From Pelomonas sp046294815 (GTDB lineage Bacteria > Pseudomonadota > Gammaproteobacteria > Burkholderiales > Burkholderiaceae_C): DNA of 56,842 nucleotides. The notes beneath the pieces are model-generated. The model saw only the letters and a program-made list of their open reading frames with translations. It was not told where the DNA came from and did not search any database. Location: NCBI GenBank assembly GCA_046294815.1, contig JBKBOJ010000007.1:1-56842 (forward strand), read 5' to 3'. Below are positions 53,516-56,842 of this stretch, one piece after another (position 1 is the first letter of the stretch; the number at the start of each line of letters is the position of its first letter). The translations under genes were made by a program, and so were the position numbers.

Positions 53516-54441
53516 CACCAGCGCGACGTGTAGGGGCGGGTGGCGCTGTCGCCCGCGCCGGTCACGCGCATGGCGGCGGGCGTCGACGCCACCTCGATCA
53601 GGGCGGCGGTTTCGGCGTCCACCGTACCGGAGATGTCGCGTGGCCGGTACTTCATCTGAAAGGTGGAGACCACGTCCTTGGTCAGCGCATCCATCTGCCC
53701 CGAGCGCGACACGTTGTAGCCGATGCGCGCCAGCCGCTCCTGCAGCCAGGCCACGTCGCGCGGTGCGACCTCATGCTCCAGCGTCTTGACCAGCACCGTG
53801 GGGCCGTCGGGCCAGGGGATGAGGCCGGCGTCGGCCAGCTGCTTCCAGGGGAAGTTGGGACCCGGGTCCTGCTTGCGGCCGGGCGCGATGTCGGCGTGGC
53901 CGATGATGCGCTCGGGCCGCACGCCATGGCGCTGCTGGATGTCGCGCACCAGCGCGATGACCTCGTCGATCTGGGCCTGTGGGAAGGGCGCATAGACGCG
54001 GCCGGCCGGCGTGTCGGTGTAGCCCGGGTTGACGATCTCGATGCCGATGGACGACGAGTTCAGGTTGGCATGCCCGGCCCAGAAGCTGGGGCCGGCATGC
54101 CAGGCACGGCGGTTCTCGTCCACCAGCGCGTAGCTGATCGCCGGCTTGTCGCGCACCAGGTAGTGGCTGGAGACCTGGCCGCCGGTGGTCAGCACGCGCA
54201 GCGACTTCTCCCAGTCCAACACCGTGTAGTGCAGCACGATGAACAGGCTGCGGCTGTCCTGGTTCTGCGAGGTGTAGCTGCGGTCGATCTGCGGCGGCCG
54301 GATGGTGCCGGCCGGCGTGTACAGCGGTGGGGGCGGCGTGTCGGGCTGCGGGGGCGGCGGCGCGGCAGGCCTGGGGGCGCTGGCGCAGGCACTCAACAGC
54401 AGGGCCAGCACGGCGGCGAGGACGCGGGCGGTCGGGATCAT
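53515..54441 (-). CDS. N-acetylmuramoyl-L-alanine amidase, AmiD-like lipoprotein
   Basis: A 308-residue lipoprotein with lipobox LLSAC (ATG at 54441). The Amidase_2 domain (about 45-215) has the zinc His in FIVLHYT, plus SSHYLVRDK, SIGIEIVNPG and IIGHADIAPGRKQDPGPNF. A peptidoglycan-binding type-1 domain (about 235-290) follows. It cleaves the amide between MurNAc and the peptide stem. Direct coupling to dppBCDF suggests that released peptides are imported for recycling. Confidence 0.93.
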   Translation of the reverse strand: MIPTARVLAAVLALLLSACASAPRPAAPPPPQPDTPPPPLYTPAGTIRPPQIDRSYTSQNQDSRSLFIVLHYTVLDWEKSLRVLTTGGQVSSHYLVRDKPAISYALVDENRRAWHAGPSFWAGHANLNSSSIGIEIVNPGYTDTPAGRVYAPFPQAQIDEVIALVRDIQQRHGVRPERIIGHADIAPGRKQDPGPNFPWKQLADAGLIPWPDGPTVLVKTLEHEVAPRDVAWLQERLARIGYNVSRSGQMDALTKDVVSTFQMKYRPRDISGTVDAETAALIEVASTPAAMRVTGAGDSATRPYTSRW

Positions 54442-54537
54442 GGCCGGATTGTTGCAGCGCACATTGTCGGCCCGGCTCAGGGCCGGCCCCCAGCGGCCAT
54501 GCGGGAGGCCCATGTGGGTATGCCTGCAGGTGATGGG

Positions 54538-55332
54538 TCAGTGCAGCTCGGCCAGCAGCTGCGCGCGCTCCGCGGGCCACAGCCCCGGGGCGCCGGACAG
54601 CAGCGCCTCGGCCTGGCCGGGGTCGATGTCGTGCAAGCTGCGCGCCAGCGCCTGCCAGGCCTGCCAGCGGCGCTCCGGCGTGGCGATGCGGCTCACCAGG
54701 TCCAGGGCCTCGGCCGGCGCGTAGCGGGCCAGCTCGTCGCTGCTGGCGTGGCGGGCGATGGCTGCGTCCAGATCCGGCCGCGGCGCGTAGGAGCGCAGCC
54801 AGTCGCGCGCCGCCGCACCGTCCTGGGCGGTCCAGCGCAGCAGGGCCTCGTCCAGCATGGCCTGCCGTGGCTCGCCGGCCGGCAGCGTGCTGGCAAAGAC
54901 GGTGGCCGAGCGCGCATCGTGCTGCAGCCAGCGGTCCAGCAGCACCGGCAGCCGCGCCGCCTGGCCCGGCGTGTCGCGGGCCCAGCGCGCCGCCTGCTCC
55001 GGCGCCGTCTCGGCCCAGCGGTCCAGCAGTTCCTGCAGCTGCCGTTCGCGCATCGCGGCCTCCAGCGGCGCGCGCTGCAGCGCCGCCAGCGCCTGGGCAA
55101 AGTCGCGCCGCGCGAGCCAGGCCTGCTGCACGGTGTCGTCTGGCGCGTGTGCCTCGGCCTGGGCCGGCGCGGTGGGTGCGGCCAGGCCCATCATTTGCAG
55201 CACCGGCGTGGGCGCGGCGGCGGGCCGGGCCGGCGGCGCGGACTCTGCCGGCGTGGCCGCCGGGCGCGCCAGGACCAGCGCCGCCAGCCCCGCCGCCGCG
55301 ACCAGCGTCCAGGCCAGCGGGCGGCTTGCCAT
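54538..55332 (-). CDS. Hypothetical exported helical-repeat protein
   Basis: A 264-residue protein with a single N-terminal hydrophobic segment (about 5-22), an Ala/Pro-rich linker to about residue 65, and about 180 residues of Ala/Leu/Trp-rich helix pairs (for example LLDRWAETAPEQAARWARDT and LVSRIATPERRWQAWQALAR), resembling tetratricopeptide/HEAT-like repeats. I do not recognise a named family. Its ATG at 55332 overlaps the stop of the pectate lyase (TGATG), suggesting translational coupling, though a functional link is unproven. Confidence 0.65.
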   Translation of the reverse strand: MASRPLAWTLVAAAGLAALVLARPAATPAESAPPARPAAAPTPVLQMMGLAAPTAPAQAEAHAPDDTVQQAWLARRDFAQALAALQRAPLEAAMRERQLQELLDRWAETAPEQAARWARDTPGQAARLPVLLDRWLQHDARSATVFASTLPAGEPRQAMLDEALLRWTAQDGAAARDWLRSYAPRPDLDAAIARHASSDELARYAPAEALDLVSRIATPERRWQAWQALARSLHDIDPGQAEALLSGAPGLWPAERAQLLAELH

Positions 55333-56168
55333 CACTTGAACACGCAGGCGCGCGCGATGTTGGCGCTGTTGGTGTCCGTGACCGGCTCACGGCCCGGGCC
55401 CGTGCCCACAAAGGTGTCGCACTTGGGCTTGGAGCCACCGTAGACCAGGTCGGTGATGGTGGCCACGTCGTACTGGCCGGCAATGCCGGAGGCGCTGTCG
55501 TAGCTGCTGTTGACGCCCACGACGGCGGAGTTCACCTTGCCCAGCCGCACGCCGTTCAGTGTCAGCTTGCGGGCGTACTGCGTGGAGCAATTGCCGCAGG
55601 AGCGGTAGAGCTTGCCGATGTTGTCGGCGTAGAAGTCCTGGATGATCAGCGTGCCGTCGCCGTTGTGCTGGAACAGCTTGTCGGCCGCCTTGAAGGCCGC
55701 ACCGCCGCTGATGGTGAGCTTGCTGGTCACGCCGCTGATCTTGCGCAACGTGGCCCCGTCCTCGCCCACGTCGGCCCAGTAGACGTTGCTGATGTTGCAC
55801 TGGCCGTAGCAGTGCACGCCGTCGGCGCCGCCGGCGGCCAGGTTGGTGCCGCTGCCCAGTGAGCCGTCGCCGATGACGACGTTCTTCAGCGTGGCGCCGT
55901 TGTTCAGCTTGAACATCGGGATCTGGCTCTCGCTCTGCGTGCCCTTCATGTTGGACGCACTGCCCACCAGGCAGACCCATTTGCCGTACTTGACCAGGCC
56001 GTCCCAGGTCGTGCCAGCCGGCACGTCGATGGTGGCGGACACGCTGACCTTGGTGCAGGCCGGCACGGTGCGCACGCCGGGCGCCGCTGCGGCGCTGCCG
56101 GCCAGTGCCAGTGCCGCCAGGCCCAGCCACAGCCGGCGCAGCGAGCGGTTCTTCAAAAGGTTTTTCAT
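55332..56168 (-). CDS. Pectate lyase, PL3 family
   Basis: A 278-residue secreted enzyme cleaving polygalacturonate by beta-elimination. The ATG at 56168 starts a signal peptide (MKNLLKNRSLRRLWLGL to AAAA). PL3 hallmarks: FKLNNGATLKNVVIGDGS, GADGVHCYGQCNISNVYW, DVGEDGATL, and RSCGNCSTQYAR, with several disulfide-prone Cys. It needs calcium and works on plant cell walls. A KdgR-like box lies 193 bases upstream. The open frame extends upstream of the ATG without a signal-like start. Confidence 0.93.
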   Translation of the reverse strand: MKNLLKNRSLRRLWLGLAALALAGSAAAAPGVRTVPACTKVSVSATIDVPAGTTWDGLVKYGKWVCLVGSASNMKGTQSESQIPMFKLNNGATLKNVVIGDGSLGSGTNLAAGGADGVHCYGQCNISNVYWADVGEDGATLRKISGVTSKLTISGGAAFKAADKLFQHNGDGTLIIQDFYADNIGKLYRSCGNCSTQYARKLTLNGVRLGKVNSAVVGVNSSYDSASGIAGQYDVATITDLVYGGSKPKCDTFVGTGPGREPVTDTNSANIARACVFK

Positions 56169-56360
56169 GCTGTGTCTCCTGTTGCGGGTTGCGGCCGCCG
56201 CGACATGGGCGGCTCGGCGTGAGCGCAAGGTCGAGGCCAGCAGGGCTTCAACAGGATGGGCAGCGAAGGCGCGGTTCCGCAGCTCCGCACGGTCCGCAGG
56301 GACGGTGCCAGGCCTCGGGGGGAGGCATATTGCGCTCAGCGAAACGCATGTTCATAGTTT

Positions 56361-56375
56361 TGAAACATCGTTCCA
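56361..56375. promoter_or_regulatory. KdgR-like palindromic box upstream of pectate lyase
   Basis: TGAAACATCGTTCCA differs at two positions from the enterobacterial KdgR consensus TGAAACATTGTTTCA, and is itself a near palindrome. It lies 193 bases upstream of the PL3 ATG. KdgR represses pectinase genes in Dickeya and E. coli. Betaproteobacterial regulators of pectin genes are less well known, so another LacI- or IclR-family regulator could bind instead. Confidence 0.45.
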
Positions 56376-56417
56376 ATAAGTGCTTGCCCGAGGCTGATCC
56401 AGGCGGCAAGCCGTGGC

Positions 56418-56842
56418 TCAGCGGCGCCGTGCCGCGCCGCTTCGCCGGGTGGGTTTGTCGGCCGGTGCGTCGGCGGCCTGCAGCGGCGCCAGCGCGGCCA
56501 GCGTGTCCAGTTGGGTCAGCAGGCGTTGCAGGTAGTCGGGTGCCAGCGCCTGGAGCTGCTGCAGCGTGCGCGTGGCCAGCACCTGGTTGTTCAGTGGCCC
56601 CAGGTGCTCGGGCACCGGTGCGCTGACTTCGGCCATGCGGCGCGCCAGGCGCAGCTGGCTCCAGGTGCGCTGGTGGTCGCGCACGTTGCGCAGCTCTGGC
56701 CCGGCTTCGGGCCGCAGCCGGGCGAGCAGCTCGGCCAGCGGGCCGGGTGCGCCGGGTGGCGCCGGTCGTTCGGGCTGCGGGGTGGGTGGCAGCGCCGCGC
56801 GCTGTTGCAGCCGCGCCAGCAGCCGTTCGCGCAGCGCCCCGG
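56418..56842 (-). CDS. DUF2894-like protein, partial (5' end outside window)
   Basis: The frame runs from the window end to a stop at 56418, so the N-terminus is missing. Visible residues include LAELLARLRPEAGPELRNVR, TWSQLRLARRMAE, HLGPLNNQVLATRTLQQL and a final Arg-rich tail, matching the DUF2894 domain known from Burkholderiales as I recall it. Cytoplasmic, helical; function unknown. The internal GTG at 56684 is not a true start. Confidence 0.7.
   Translation of the reverse strand, partial: GALRERLLARLQQRAALPPTPQPERPAPPGAPGPLAELLARLRPEAGPELRNVRDHQRTWSQLRLARRMAEVSAPVPEHLGPLNNQVLATRTLQQLQALAPDYLQRLLTQLDTLAALAPLQAADAPADKPTRRSGAARRR

Overview
The window is about 57 kb of very GC-rich DNA from a betaproteobacterium, most likely a Burkholderiales genus of the Roseateles / Pelomonas / Mitsuaria / Rubrivivax type. 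This rests on gene content and gene neighbours: PEP-CTERM proteins, nudJ next to mnmA, rpoN-lptB-lptA, argS-SPOR-dsbA, and a three-subunit transhydrogenase. No alignment was run. Genes are dense on both strands. I see no rRNA, tRNA, CRISPR array, transposase or phage gene. A run of ten Ns at 221-230 shows that the assembly is a draft.

Layout. 1-2.5 kb: a partial long-chain acyl-CoA ligase and a broken ECF sigma factor / Ser-Thr kinase / repeat-tail locus. 2.5-3.8 kb: trpS. 3.9-12.5 kb: a beta-glucoside (probably cello-oligosaccharide) island with a LacI-family regulator, an exported GH3 and a cytoplasmic GH1 beta-glucosidase, and a complete CUT1 sugar ABC transporter (binding protein, two permeases, ATPase). 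A LacI-type operator candidate lies between the divergent glucosidases. 12.6-17.6 kb: psd, trhO, a divergent murA paralogue, a periplasmic binding-like protein and an RluA-type pseudouridine synthase. 17.6-20.6 kb: two GGDEF proteins, one with a degenerate active site, and an HDOD protein, with a 123-bp palindrome between the convergent genes. 20.7-26.7 kb: a TauE-type transporter, then exported proteins: a TIGR03790-like lipoprotein, a PA-domain HExxH metallopeptidase paired with a small post-PEP-CTERM-1-like protein, a PEP-CTERM protein and a CAP-domain protein. 26.8-36.7 kb: a NarL/DesK-type two-component pair, mnmA-nudJ, pntAA-pntAB-pntB, fadD, a hypothetical gene and rsmE. 36.8-44.3 kb: an RlmL-like methyltransferase, rpoN, lptB-lptA, dsbA, a SPOR protein and argS. 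44.4-46.5 kb: a kinase fused to a cyclic-nucleotide-binding-like domain, a PsiF-repeat protein and a glycine-zipper lipoprotein. 46.6-49.5 kb: a large TonB-dependent receptor. 49.7-56.2 kb: a tightly packed minus-strand run of PL3 pectate lyase, a helical exported protein, an AmiD-type amidase lipoprotein and dppBCDF-like peptide transporter genes. The window ends in a partial DUF2894-type gene.

How the parts fit together. The picture is of a free-living heterotroph that degrades plant polymers (GH1, GH3, PL3, TonB receptor, sugar ABC transporter), recycles cell-wall peptides (amidase plus Dpp-type transporter), and displays exosortase-sorted surface proteins, although no exosortase gene lies in the window. 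The least familiar parts are the metallopeptidase / post-PEP-CTERM pair, the orphan murA paralogue, the 123-bp palindrome, the unexplained terminator upstream of tauE, and a KdgR-like box upstream of the pectate lyase.
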